Source: Lineus longissimus
Taxonomy: Eukaryota; Nemertea; Pilidiophora; Heteronemertea; Lineidae
Assembly: GCF_910592395.1 (NCBI RefSeq)
Contig: NC_088323.1
Span: 10,899,501 to 10,963,500, forward strand
Length of the DNA: 64,000 nt
Direction: 5' to 3'
The notes below the pieces were generated by a model, which had not been told where the DNA came from, did not search any database, and was given only the letters and a program-made list of their open reading frames with translations. Below are positions 21,943 through 34,862 of the stretch, one piece after another (position 1 is the first letter of the stretch; each line of letters begins with the position of its first letter). The position numbers and the translations under genes are program-made.

Positions 21943-22412
21943 AGCTCAGTTGACAAAGTCAGCGGAGCTAGTCAAATAGCTATTCGATTGGTGTCCGTCC
22001 TTCCTTCCATCCATCCTGCCATCCTTCCATCCAGCCATCTTTAGACAAAGTTGGGCATTTTGTAATCATACAACCGAGGCACTTCAAATCTAGTCTTGCT
22101 TATAAACACCGCCGAAAATGTTGCTTTCGGAAAAAAATTTGGGCGATTCGACTCAAATTCAGCTCCCCAGGGGGCAAAATGCGTAAATGAAAAAAACATT
22201 TTTTGACGCTCTATTCCAGCAGATAAAAGCTTGAAATAAAGTTGAAAAGGTCTTCATGATACAGAAGTTTTGATATAAAATAGATTAGTGTCGATTTATA
22301 TCACCAGTTGGCGGTAGTGAGCAAAACTGTTGTTTGACCCCGGATGATTCCGCTTTAAATTTCCCGCCGAAGTTACCTGGAGTACTATCAAGAAAATGGC
22401 GGTGACCTTTTT
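21943..22412 (+). mobile_element. B-family element B3, truncated by C
   Basis: The 5' hairpin AGCTCAGTTGACAAAGTCAG / CGGAGCT follows a T-run, then the TCCGTCC/TCCATCC tract. It matches B1 to GGCGGTGACCTTTTTA, where C begins. In B1 the same position continues ATTTCTACCGG, so C entered at this T-run. Confidence 0.75.
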
Positions 22413-24095
22413 ACCCCTCAGCCCCAATTGGGCAGAGGGGTATTGTCGTCCCCTTGGCGGGTGGGTGGGCGGGCGGGCGGCTGCCAAGTTTGTCCGGGGC
22501 TGTTCTCAGTAACAGCTTGGGCTAGGAAGTTCATATTTCATATGTAGACTCCCCCTGGTGGGTAGGCGTGCCACGTCAAGGTTTCGTCCCATTTTGACTT
22601 ACGGACTGGCCACTAGGGGGCGATATGTGAAGACACAAAAAATGCAATAACTCCGCAAATTTTGATCGCATCTTGCTGAAATTTTTATTGTAGATACCTA
22701 TTGAGGGGGGACATAATATATTGTACGGGTTTTGACCTTGACCTTCTTTTCAAGGTCACAGAGGTCAAAGTTCGTGTAAAGTGACGAAATGTTCACATTT
22801 CGTAACCACTGAAGCTATTCATACCAGTCTTGGTATGTGTGTACCCCTAGGTGACAGTAACTTGTAAACCAAGTTGCAACCTTATATCATTAGTGGTTTG
22901 GCCACCAGGGGGCGTTATGTGAAAACATAAAAAGTGTGATATCTCAGTTAATATTGGTCGCAGCCTGCTGAAATTTTTATTGAAGATACCTCTTGAGAGG
23001 AGACATAATACGTCTTACAGGTTTTGACCTTGACTTTCTTTTCAAGGTTACAGAGGTCAAAGTTTGTGTAAAATGACGAAATGTTCACATTTCGTAACCA
23101 TGGAAGCTATTGATACCAGTGTCTGTACGTGTGTACCCCTAGGGGACAGTAACTCATAAACCAACTTTCAACCTCATATCATTACTGGTTTGGCAACCAG
23201 GGGGCGTTAGGGAAAACACAAAAAGTGTGATATCTCGCATCTCGCTTAATATTGGTCACAGCTCACTGAAATTTTTTTGGTTGTATGAACAGGGGATTTG
23301 CAAATTTGAATTCAATATCTGGCGTTATCTCACTCATGGTTTGGCCACCAGGGGGCATTATGTGAAAACACAAAAATGCAATAATTCCAACAATTTTGAT
23401 CGCAGCTTGCTGAAATTTTTACGGCACATACCTCTTGAGAGAGGAGATAATATGTTGTACGGGTTATGACCTTGACCTTCTCTTCCAGGTCACAGAGGTC
23501 AAAGTTCGTGTAAAATGACGAATTGTTCACATTCCGTAACCACTGAAGGTATTGATCCCAGTCTCTGTATGTGTGTACCCTAGGTGACAGTAACTCATGA
23601 ACCGACATTCAGCCTTGTAACGTTACTGGTTTGGCCACCAGCGAAAACACAAAAAGTGCGATATCTCACTTATTATTTATTGGTCACAGCGTGCTGAATT
23701 TTTTTGGTAGTAAGAACAGATGACTGGTAATTTTGAATTCAAAATCTAGCATGTTCTCATTTACAGTTTGGCCACCAGGGGGCACTATGTGAAAACACAA
23801 AAAATGCAATAACTCCACCAATTTCGATTGCAGCTTCCTGAAATTTTTATGGCAGATACCTCTACCATAAAAATGCCAATGTTTCTTATGGGTTTTGACC
23901 TTGACCTTCTTTTTGTCACAGAGGTCAAGATGTAATGTTCACATTTTATTACCACTGAAGCTATTGATCCCATTCTCTGTATATGTGTACCCTAAGTGAC
24001 AGTAACTCATAAACTGACATTCAACCTTGAAACGTTACTGGTTTGGCCACCAGAGGGCATCATGCGAAAACACAGAAAGTGTGATATCTCACTAA

Positions 24096-27000
24096 TGCAC
24101 CCGTCAAAAAGTATCTTGACCCCACTCCCCTCAGGCATCGACGTTGATTCGACGTCGAGTCGACGCCGAATCTTTGCCGAACAGGTCGGGGAAAAAAGTG
24201 AATCTCAAACGAAATAAGAACAGCTGATGGTGAATCCTGGACGAATAACTGCATTATGAGTGTGAATAAGCGTCGAATCTTTGACGAACAAAATAATGTG
24301 CGAGGTGAATAAGCGTCGAATCTTTTCAAGAAGAAAATCTAAGAATCTTAACGCGCCGCTGTCTTCGATATACGGGATCGTCATTCGTCTTTCACTTTTC
24401 AACTCTGCGCACCACACGAATCGCGCTATTAAAATTATACAGATTACAAAATTTTCCAATTTATTGTCATTATTCAGTAATAAATAGCACTTGCAAATTG
24501 AAATTTGTTTTGATGAAAAATAATTGGACTATCTGTGCTAAAAAATGTACTTTGTGCGTCGAATCGGTTATTGTCAGGAATCTGTACAAAATGGTGGTGT
24601 CTGTATTGCAGAGAGGTAAACGCCAACTCTCCTCACGCATGCGCAGCAACTATCTTAGAATCGACCTCGGCTCCCATCCCTGTTCCCTATTCATTTGTAC
24701 ACTTATACACACTATGGCTTTATCTTCGTCCCGAGAATGGATTGAGCACCATTACAAGTTTTTAAAACTTCGATTTGCGATTGTCGTTCGTCACGAAATA
24801 GGTAAATATTCGCACTTATCAAAGAGAAATGTCCATTGATAAATGACAGATTTGTAGATGATACAGTGTAGAACACAAAGAGAGCATTTTGGTGGGTATG
24901 TCAATTGTGACTGGGACTGTAGCATGAAATGAAATGATGTGGTTCGTTTGCACTTGTGCATACTGAGGTACACATGACAGCTTATCTGAATGTTGGGACG
25001 ACTTCAGCTCAGACTTGGAGTCCTTTGCATCACAAACTCGACTTGGTTGTGCAAGCCCGGTACATGTATGGAGGACAGTTCACTTACAGGCCAGTATGTC
25101 ATAGAAAATGAGCATCAGGCAAAGGTTGGCCATCACCATGAGATTACCCCTCCTGGCATAGCAGCAATACCAATGATGTGGCTTCGGATCATCCCAATAG
25201 GAGCTGGGTACCCAGCATTTACGGTACCATACTTTATGCTGTTGTCTGGACACTGGACAAGCGATAATTGGAGGGATGACTGTCTTTGACCAACAAGACC
25301 ATCCTTGCTTTCATTTTGGTCATCAATTTCCCATACAAAGAAAGCAACCTGAAATATAAATAATTGGATAGGGTGGTGTTCCCTCTCCTTTTCCAGAGGC
25401 ATGGGACTCTCTGACAATCCAATAGCTTGCACACACCACCCTTCCACACTGTGCCAGGCGGCACTTGGATAGCCTTCATGGCTGCCTTGATTGTGACTAC
25501 ATGTAATCTACTGACGAGACAGCTCCTCTGCTGAGTGTTCATCTGATTTTGTCTTCAAATATTCCCATTTGGATTGACTGTACCTACCATCCTGACAGCA
25601 CCATCACGCCGATGCTGTCTTTCAATATTGTCTGATCACTGGGATTGATTGTGACAAAACATTACTAGTCCCAATACAGGGCAACAATAGCTCCATCTCT
25701 GTTGAATGCTCCTCTGATTTTGTCTTCAAATATTCCCATTCGGATTGACTGTACCTACTGTCCTGACGCCCTGACAGCACCACCACGATGCTGTCTTTCA
25801 ATATTGTCTGAATCACTGGCCGGTGATTGTGATAAGACGCTACTAGTCCCAACAGGGCAACTATAGCTGATTACACCCAATTATTGGTTGCCCTTTTACC
25901 AGTTTTACTGTTTTGCTGGTGACAACAGATTTGCCTATAACAAAACTGATTCAGGTGTCTGTACAGTCTTAAGGTGTAACATTTCAACATGATATTGTGT
26001 ACAATTGGGTTTTTGAGAATACTGCATGATTAGGTTGATACAATGTCATCCAATTTCACCACGACAGTGCAATAGAAACAGCGTACTATTGGGACATTGT
26101 GTGGAGGATTTCCACAGTACGTATATGTGAAAGACACAAAGATGATAAACAGGGATGGTACAACCTACTGGTCCCCATGACTTGCAACTTTCCTCGCTCA
26201 GTCCGGGGGGGGGGGGGGCAGTAGGTTATGCTTTTTGGAATGGGACGCGGACACCTGTCCAGTCCACCTTCCCCAGGAAGGCCTATCTGTTTACCAGCAA
26301 TGTATGATGATCCTCCCCAACTCCAACGTGGGGCGCCGGTCTTGTGTACGCAAAAGTAGAAAATGTCCGCCTGGAAAAAGTGTCTGGTCCTATTGTGTTC
26401 TGACGTATTCGGTATGGCCGGATGGCAAATGGGTCAGTCTGGAGGCCATTACCGCCAACAATAGCTCAGAGATTTTAAAAGCACATGGTAGAGAATCATC
26501 CCTAGACATTCTATCCTAGGACACTTAAAACTTCTACACGGCCTATACCAGTTCTTTGGGTCGACTGCTCATGGCAAGACATTGGTTTTGAACATACCAT
26601 CAGTGCTGTACAAAAACATAAGGCATGTACATTCTTCAGAAACAGGCTACAATGTATTTCATGCATCATATCACGGATTTTCCTTTAGAATGTATGATAG
26701 AAATTCAAGTCAATAAGACACTTTTTTATAGGAGAAATAATTTCAACTTGAAGGATTCGCATTAGCTGCCGAGGCAGAAGGGTTATTACAACAAGCTGTG
26801 AAATTTTCAAAGCCACAGCTTAAAATATGAAGTGGCTGGAGCCCTCGAGTTTTTGTAAAAAAAACCTCTTCAAAGTCAACATTTTGAGTTCTGATGCACA
26901 CCACACTTCAAACTAAACCAAATTTATTACTGATCTCAGTATAAGAAGACAAGGAATTCAAGGCGCAAAGCACACACTAGCGCATGTAATAAGGTTTCAA

Positions 27001-27687
27001 CCTGTGAATAGGCCTCTGTTATCACAACCAGTTATATAACTGGCTATGGAATAACTTCCTTACTACAAAACAGCTATTATAAACCAGCCCATTATAGTCA
27101 AAAGCGAGGCGGTGTTCTCTATACAAAAAGTTGTGCTTATAGCACCCAATTAGCTGTTGCCATGACTACACAGACCTCCTGGTTGCGCCCCCGCTTGACG
27201 AGGTTGTACCATAGTGCCGTGCCACCTAGCTGGCAATGGCTAAACTAGGCCTAATTGATGATTCAACTTGCTGTCTGCTTTATAAATAAATCCCAGGAAA
27301 ATGCTACTGCTAGTGCTATAATAGAGAAGACAATGCGTACCATACTGACAACTGATTTGATGACGAATGCAAGTGGCTTGATAAGGGCACTATTGGCACT
27401 ATTAGGTGAATCTTACATGATGAGGTGAATCTTCACACCAGGTGAATCTCGGTCCCTTATAAGTGAATAAAAACATTGGGTGAATCCCGACTAAAGATGT
27501 TTTTTAGATGAATGAATCCTGACCTAATCTAAAAAGAAATGGTGTGAATCAATGGTGAATCCTGACCTAATTTTACATGTTTTGTTGTGAATCAAAGGTG
27601 AATCTTGACCCAATTATTTTGCTGCAAAAGTGAATAGAGGGTGAACGCTTGAGGGGGGTGGGGTCAAGATACTTTTTGACGGGTGCA
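24096..27687. mobile_element. 3.6-kb Harbinger-like DNA element nested in C
   Basis: The ends are inverted: TGCACCCGTCAAAAAGTATC TTGACCCCAC on the left, mirrored at 27648-27687, about 40 bp with few mismatches. TAA occurs at 24093-24095 and 27688-27690. Both ends carry subterminal copies of GGTGAATC with TGACC, dense at 27407-27640. No transposase could be recognised in the interior; frames at 24498-24839, 25133-25542 and 26235-26519 show no motif. The TAA duplication suggests PIF/Harbinger, non-autonomous (inference). Confidence 0.65.
25527..25872. repeat. 174-bp tandem duplication inside the 3.6-kb element
   Basis: Two diverged copies in tandem, each containing TGATTTTGTCTTCAAATATT, GGATTGACTGTACCTAC and CGATGCTGTCTTTCAATATT, with starts near 25530 and 25704. 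Copies differ by several substitutions and small indels. Confidence 0.75.
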
Positions 27688-27834
27688 TAAATATTGATCA
27701 AAGCTCACTGAGATTTTTAAGGTGGTTACTTCTTATGAGGGGACATAATATATCGTACAGGTTTTGGCCTTGACCTATTTTCAGTGTCACAGAGGTAAAA
27801 AGTTTGTGTTAGATTATGAAATTTGAACCTTTTT

Positions 27835-28640
27835 AGCTCACCTCTTAGCAGAGGTGAGCTTATCCCATACCGTGGCGTCCGTCGTCCGTCGTCGTCGTCG
27901 TCGTCCGTCGTCCGTTAGCAGGGCACGTTTCGTAACTGTTAGAGCTATTGAGTTGAAACTTGGTACACATGTACCCTTATGTAATGACACCTGGGAGACC
28001 AAGTTTCAGTCCGATTCATTTCATGGTTTGGCCACCAGGGGGCCAAACGTTAAAAGTGAAAATATGCAATATCTCCCTTAATAGTAGTCGGGAAATTTTG
28101 AAAAAAATATGGTAGGTACTTCTAGCAAAGGTGCATCATATATCCTCCGGGTTTTTGATTTGACCTCCTTTTCAAGGTCACAGAGGTCAAATGGTGTAAA
28201 TTAGCCGTTAGGATGTAACGATGGCACGTTTCTAAACTGCAATGACTATTGATACCAAATTTGGTACACATTTACCCCTTAGTCAGGTGATCTCAGGGAC
28301 CAAAGTTTGGTCCAATATGATTCACCACTTGACCACCAGGGGGCAAAATCCAAAAACCTTAAAAATGTGATTTTTCCTTAACTTCTTGCCCGATTGCCAC
28401 CAATTTGATATCATGGGTACATCTAATTCTAACAACCATTCAATGTGTCACCCGGGTCTTCTTTGATTTGACCTACTTTTCAAGGTCACAGAGGTCGAAT
28501 GTACTGTAAATTGGCCATTTTGGGGAAATTGTAATTGCTTGGACCTACATCAAACCTAACACTACATGACACAAGACCATGATCTTTATCCATCTTTCCT
28601 CCACATGAGGTGAGCACAATGGCCCTGGCCATTTCATTTT
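27835..28640 (+). mobile_element. A-family element A4, complete short copy
   Basis: It follows the T-run 27830-27834. The 5' hairpin AGCTCACCTC TTAGCAGAGGTGAGCT is followed by (GTC)n-rich sequence, two to three core units, then AGGTGAGCACAATGGCCCTG GCCATTTCATTTT. The 5' arm and the 3' GAGGTGAGC are mutually inverted. This is the best template for the family in the window together with 60339-61457. Confidence 0.8.
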
Positions 28641-28726
28641 TTGTGTTGACATAAATTGGGAACATCCAAGCTGAAGCGCTCTTAAAAGTGGGCGTGGCAG
28701 GTGATTTTCAGATTTTGGGCATTTTT

Positions 28727-31485
28727 AGCTCAGCTGACAAAGTCAGCGGAGCTAGTAGAATAGCTGTTCAAATGGTGTCCGTCCTGCAATCCATCCATCC
28801 ATCCATCCATCTAGGGACCCATCTGTGGACAAAATTGGACATTTCTGATTGGGAAGGCCTAGCCACTTCGTTGACGGTGCTAAATTAGGAGTTGCCCAAG
28901 GTGAACTCAAAACACGAAAAATCAGCGCGATCCGACCTGTATTAAGAGAATGAGGTCATTTCGCGTTTAGATTTCTTTCCCTTTTTACCTCGGTCCACAG
29001 AGCAAATATTGTTTTCAAATGTGGCTGAATATTTTTTAATATTTTTTCATTTTTTACTTTTAATGGAATTGATATAGTTTTCACCGCCAGTTGGCACTGC
29101 AGGCACATTGACTGAATTTTGGCGATTTCAAATTTGGCGGTGGCTCAACTTTTTGCAAGCAGTGCCGCTGATTGGCCGATCGATAGAAGAGATGCCACCA
29201 TATAAAAATGGCGGTAGTCGCTGCTTCAATGAAGATGAGTGAACTTTCTCATGTTCAATCGGTTGATACTCTTTTAATCAACATGACCATGTACCTGAAA
29301 TTTGTTTAGGTACTAAAAAGAGTCTATATAATTCAGATTTATCGATAGTTTTTTATAATATTGCGGAAATTTTGTGCACAAATTAGCGAAAGTTGGTGCT
29401 CGTCTCATGTCATTTTAGAGCGAGAAATTTGTTTCCGTCGATCTCTACCACTGAAAAATCGCTTGCATAGCTTCGAATTTTTGTGAAAATAAGTATCTGA
29501 ACTTGGTTTGAAATAGTTTAGAGAGTTACCTTTGTGGTGATACATATGGTATGTGATAAATATTTGTAGAATTTGTGAAATTCGGTTTTCAAACGTGCCG
29601 ATGAAGCAAGCGATCTCGCGTGAATTTTGCAAGTCCTGATATGTCGACCGGGTGTCAAAAATCACTCGCCTAAATTCAATTCAAAGATCAAAAATAATAT
29701 CTGAACTTAGTTTCAAATAGCCTACGCAATTATCATTTCGGTGATATATAATGCATGCATGTAATAATTGATTAATCTGCCTAAAACGCGCAATTAAAAC
29801 GGCGAAAGATCGTGATAAACACTCTGGTGGCGGTCGCACTAAATAACGACCGGTAGGGCCCGGCGTCTGGCGGAGAAAAAAAGGTAGCGCCCGGAGGTTG
29901 AAACGGGATTTTTATGCACTTTTAACTGTATATATATGTTGTTTGGATGTATTTCTATCAGTTCTGTAACTTTGATGACCAAGCTTGCGCCCAAAGTTGG
30001 TAAAATTGATGCTTGTTTATGGACTGCGCTAGCGACCGGAGAATTCGCCGTCGGCCATTTTGGCTACGGTCCCTGAGTTGTTGTGGATGGCAATTTTGCA
30101 ACAAATTTCGCCATTTACGTTTGTTTACAATTATTTTGAAAGTCACATTATGACATCGTAGTATGAATCCCACTGCAGTTTCGTTACGCAGCAATGCTCA
30201 TGTTTTTGTTTTGCAATCCTGTACTGTCTGTACACTGCGCTGTGCATGGCTGTACTGTAGCTGTAAAAAAGACAAAAACCATAGCCAAGCCCTATAGGAC
30301 AGGCTTAGAGTATAACTCAACAGGCCCTCATGATTCATTTGATGGACACCTTATTTGATAGTACCTCATCATTAAGTCCACTAGATCCTGTTCTGTCACA
30401 TGTCGTAGACGATAGACAATTTTCAAAATGTAGTACACCACTCGCTCATCTTTAAGCCCAGCTCTCGGCTCACATCATGTGGGCACGGTTGGCTGTTGAG
30501 TGTTATGGTTCAGTCTGTGAGACTAATTTAAAGAGGTTACACTTTTATTTTGAATTGGAAAACAGCCCACAGGACTGACTTTTCACTGAGTAATAAGTGT
30601 GCCCTTCGAAGGTTAAGTCTCTTTCTGGATTTGCTTCCATAGATGCCTTGTTCAGGATATCATCTGACCGATGCCTGATCAAGCACAGACTGTATCCGGT
30701 GGTGTACATTTCCCCGTCTCTGTCACCCTTTTTTATTCAGTCAGTGTTAATTTCTCTTCTCTTTTTTTACAGATCAACTGTTGTTGGTTATTGCAAGAGG
30801 AGTCGTTGGCACATTTCAAGTCCAGGAAAGCACTTGCTGTTCCCACATTCAGAGTAAGGTGTGCTTACTCGTTTTACTGCTTTCCATTCCCGGAGAGCGT
30901 TATCAAATATCGGCCGCAAGGCAACAAATATCTGCCGCAAGGCGCTTCAAATATCTGCCGAAAGGCATCAAATATCTGCCGCACCAATAAAGTTCATTTT
31001 GTTAACCAACTCTTTATCTTCTTTTGTTCACATACAAAAAAGACCGTCCCAAACATTTGGCTGCATCCACTTCATCAATGTCCAGACAACAGTCGGTTCA
31101 TTTGACCATTGTAAAGCACCAGGCCCCACCTCACAAAATACACTGTAATAATTATGTACCTTGTGTCCATGTGCATGTTATTAGTTCCACCTACGCTGCA
31201 TGAAGACAAGGACTCCACTCTTTGACGTCACCACACAACTCCTTGACGTCATCACACACCCCACTACTGCAACGGCAATAGAAATGACTTTACGTCATAA
31301 TACCAGGGTGACGTCAACTCAGTACTTCAGCATGCACTGATATAGCAAGAAGGTCTTTCGCATCAGCACCTCTGCGTGCTAGACGTTATAGCTTCACGTT
31401 GCCTCATAATAACGGTACCGACACACACTTGGCCCTTGCCTTCACTTATCCATTTCAGCTGAGCGCCAGGCCCTTGGGCCTCTTG
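28727..31485 (+). mobile_element. B-family element B4, complete
   Basis: The 5' hairpin after the T-run at 28722-28726 and the 3' end CAGCTGAGCGCCAGGCCCTT GGGCCTCTTG at 31456-31485 bound 2759 bp. It provides the unfilled version of the B1 insertion site (T-run at about 29050-29055). At 30903-30985 there is a short tandem CAAATATCTGCCGCAAGGC repeat, whose translations make the overlapping frames around 30671-31148. No protein domain. Confidence 0.75.
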
Positions 31486-31486
31486 T

Positions 31487-33613
31487 TACATTAACAGCTG
31501 GATGGATTTGTCTCAAACTAAGTGCGTATGTACGTTGACCAGACGTTGGCGACGACCTCATTATTTATCGTAATTTATGCAGAGCTGAGTCCAGCTGATG
31601 GGTGATGTTCTGATTTGTGTTGAAACTATTGGAAACTTCGGAAATTAGGTTTCTCGTCCAATCACGTGACCTCTCCAACACTCGATAATGCACTCTTTTC
31701 GTCCACGTTTTAGGCCAATCTTCGGCATGAACATGAAATCTAATAAGCGCAGTACTTAAATCAGATGTTTCTCTCGCCTTGAAAACATTCCTGGGTAAAA
31801 TCCATTGAGATTAGCCGAGTTAATCTACTTTTTCCGTGCTTAAAATCTCTGTCGCTGAATTCTATAAATAGAAACTATTAACATCGCGGCAGTGTGGTTC
31901 CCATTGTGCGCCCTCCCACTTCACACCAAGTCAGGAAGTTTTACGGAGAGGGAGGGCGTGCGGTAAGAAGAATGGCCAAAATGACGTCACGTTTTCCTGG
32001 CAATGCCTCTTGCCAGACCAGTCAAGCATTGGGAAGGCATCTTTAATTCAGACAACGTTAGAACTAGAAAACCAATATGTTAATTTGCAAAATTAAAAGC
32101 AGATTTCACCACTAACCAGTCAAATCGGCATACAACGGCGCAAAATGTTCTCGCTTTCCTCCTGCTAAAAAACCTTGTTCCCGCACTCCTATTTTAATTT
32201 ATGCCAAGGAATATGATATGATCTGTTTTCACTTGTTTGTAATTAAATGGTATTCATATAATGAGATCAATAGTAGTGTCCGTGTAAGATCCCATCGTTC
32301 AACTAGTCTTCTCCCCAGGTGCCTCACACGGACCTTCAGGTCCCCATACTCAAGGCCAACTCTTACAATATCGCCCTCAAAACAACCCTGGAGTCATGAA
32401 TTGCTGTTAAGTTATGCAGGGGCTTAATCAATTACCTGCACTCCCTGTGGGGTGAATAACATTACCTTTTGAACAGCTGGCTGTAGGGGGATGATTTGAA
32501 CAGCCGGTATACCTGCTGACCTGCTGAATCTTTTTATGTGCTCAGCTCACCACAGTACTTGATGTATCTGAAGAGGCGCGCGGAACCTGACATGGCCTTA
32601 CCAAGGAGCTGCTCACGGTGCTGAACTTCTAGCTTGCCTGTCGACTAAGTGCCTTTTTGGCCGAGACATTGCTATATGTAGGAGGAGGACGCATTTTAAA
32701 TTTATAATAGTGATAGTACAGTTGGTTCGAGACATTTGGAAGCCGACATGTGAAGGCATATCTGGGTTCTCCTTCTTCTCCGTATAAAAAGGGGCATATT
32801 GCTGACTGAGGAACAAGGCATATTGACATTGCCTCATCATCTCTATGGGACCAATTGATATACATGTACTTTTATATGCACGCATACATCGTGACATTTC
32901 AGGGTCCGAGTCTGTGGACAATTGATTTGATTAATTTGTCTCTTCGATATTTCTCCTTTATTGCATTAGATTTTCATCGCAATTCAATCTATTCAAGATA
33001 TAACCAATTTGAACCTGTCTGCGCCAAGGATAGATTGGTTCTAGATCGACTCACTATGACTAGGAATACGCAGTAGAGCACAATGTCATGAAAAACGACC
33101 CTTTCTATTGTGAATTCCAATCTCCTGCAGGACAGGTCAATTTCTCTCAATAAAATCAATTTTGTTGACTCCTGTAATCTCTACCTTATTAAAAAAAAGA
33201 CAGTGGTGTTAGTCCCAAACTGGTCATTTCTATTTATTTTGACCTCTGTTAAATCAGGATACCTCTCAATTACAGACAGCATTTTGTATCCTTGTGCTGT
33301 ACAACCCAGCCTGGACATACCACAGTTGTCCATGGAGAAGTCTCATCCTCTCTGACACTTCTTTTCTGTAAAGCTACCGATACAACATACTGAACTAGGG
33401 ATATCTTCCGTTGCCTCCTGTAATATTTACATACCATGGCTGATTAGTTCAATCATATTTCATCCAGCTGGCAGCTCTGCATTGGAAATTTTAGTGGTAT
33501 AACGTGTTCTCTTGACCTTCAAACAGTAGTATAAAGCCGATATTTACTACTTTATACCGTCAGTCCTATGTTATTAGGTCATCCAGCTGAGCGCCAGGCC
33601 CTTGGGCCTCTTG
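31487..33613 (+). mobile_element. B-family element B5, 5'-truncated
   Basis: It lacks the 5' hairpin but matches B6 (from about 62110) and B1 (from about 11990), and ends with CAGCTGAGCGCCAGGCCCTT GGGCCTCTTG. It follows directly on the 3' end of B4. Frames at 32613-32921 and 33110-33355 recur in B1 because the repeat does. Confidence 0.75.
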
Positions 33614-34081
33614 TTAGCAGAATAAAATTGTTCCTAGTAAACCAAAGGTATCCCACACAGGTTATTGTCTTGTGACATGCATCCGGGCTCATTATATAGC
33701 CTATATAGCTGATAAATTACTATAGACTACCCCCAAGAACACCCCACACTTGCGCAGTTTTGCCCTTTTTCAATCGAGCGGAAGACCCCTCAAAATTGGC
33801 CGAGCCCCTAAGGAAAGCTACGAAGCGATTTGTCATGATTTCGATTTCAGTTCCATATGGTATTCAAAGATGGCAGCACCGTATATTTTAAGAAATCAAT
33901 GCTTTACTGCATCTACCCTCTGCTGCCTACCAGTACACCCTGTGGGGTGTCGATCAACTGCTCCCAATTGGCCAGTAACGAAAAGGTTAAAAGACCAGAG
34001 GTTGAAGATTAGAACCAGGTCAAAAGTTGTTGATGTTGTTACCTAGTCAGGGGCATTGTCTGCAAGCCATATATTCTGAAC

Positions 34082-34315
34082 CCTGTTGATCAAAGGGTTG
34101 GGGCTGTAGACTACGTTGTTATGAACACCTTTGATCAGAAAAAGAAAAAATGGTTATGTCACATATACGTGTTGAAGCAATATCACCATACTTGTGCAGA
34201 TGATAAACTGGATGTGAAACCTGTTTCTACTTCAACTGAATTTCTTAACCCAAACATCTCTGAGCAAGTTGAGACTGAAACAGATCTAATGATCAGTTTA
34301 GTCCAGAACTAGCAT
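34082..34315 (+). pseudogene. Gypsy pol C-terminal tail fragment, opposite strand to the main element
   Basis: An open frame with VDYVV, a basic run KKKKW and LCHIYVLKQYH, which resembles the integrase C-terminal tail of Ty3/Gypsy polyproteins (the CHVNxLKxYH-type motif). It is on the plus strand while the other Gypsy pieces at 34375-36850 are on the minus strand, so either a second element or an inversion is involved. Short and without flanking LTRs. Confidence 0.5.
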
Positions 34316-34374
34316 AAACTGTGATGTTTTTGAGGTTCATTCAGTGACAAAAACAAATCCAGTGGTTCAGGACA

Positions 34375-34737
34375 TTAAAAAGAGCATGATATACCCTTCA
34401 TGTGGTCAATAAAAGTATAGAAAATCATAACCCTTAGTTCTGCACAATCTTTCTGATGTTTGATGCAGGTCTCACAGTTTCTCACAAGATCGTTAACTTC
34501 GGTACTTAGTCCTGGCCACCAAATAGAGGTTTTTGCGCGTGCTCGACATTTGGATATGCCGAGGTGGCCCTCATGGATTCTCTATAACATTTCACCCTGC
34601 ACTTCTCGAGGAATAACCAACCTGGCTCCTTTCAACAATAGCCCATCAAAAATGTTCAGTTTTCCTCTTTCACACCAGTACGGTTTTGTGATAGAAGCAA
34701 CTTTTGCCCGCTCTAGCCATCCATTCTTGATGCAGTG
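34375..34737 (-). pseudogene. Gypsy integrase zinc-binding domain, broken
   Basis: A minus-strand frame with the HHCC module: RIHEGHLGISKCRARAK, then WWPGL and CETCIKHQK. One in-frame TAG lies at 34582-34584, just before the first His. The catalytic core of the integrase is missing downstream (stop at 34375). A foldback insertion separates it from the RNase H part upstream. Confidence 0.75.
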
Positions 34738-34855
34738 GGTGATATGAATAAAGACTAGCAAATGCTTTTATCTAAATCTCCATGTACATTTACACTAGGC
34801 CTTCCTGTACAAAACCGGAGTAAAAGCATTTGCTGGTCTTTATTCATATCACCCA
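34736..34855. repeat. Foldback insertion (35-bp arms) inside Gypsy pol
   Basis: The arms 34736-34770 and 34821-34855 are inverted copies with one mismatch; the outer ends read TGGGTGATATGAATAAAGAC. The 50-base spacer is unrelated to pol, and pol-like sequence stops at one arm and resumes at the other. Confidence 0.8.
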
Positions 34856-34862
34856 TTGTCTA

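Larger units (their letters stand above)
22413..27829 (+). mobile_element. C-family repeat with tandem core, carrying a nested 3.6-kb element
   Basis: It starts after a T-run with the hairpin ACCCCTCAGCCCC / AATTGGGCAGAGGGGT, then TTGTCGTCC and a GGGCGGGCGG tract. The core has units of about 300 bp and partial units, each with GGTTTGGCCACCAGGGGGC, GTGAAAACACAAAAAGTGTG and a TTGACCTT...AAGGTCACAGAGGTCAAAG block. It is interrupted at 24096-27687 and resumes at 27688 until the A element at 27835. No recognisable 3' terminus is left. Non-coding. Confidence 0.7.

Noticed and set aside
30671-31148. Overlapping frames of 69-144 codons in B4
   Set aside because: They cross a short tandem repeat of CAAATATCTGCCG units and show no domain.
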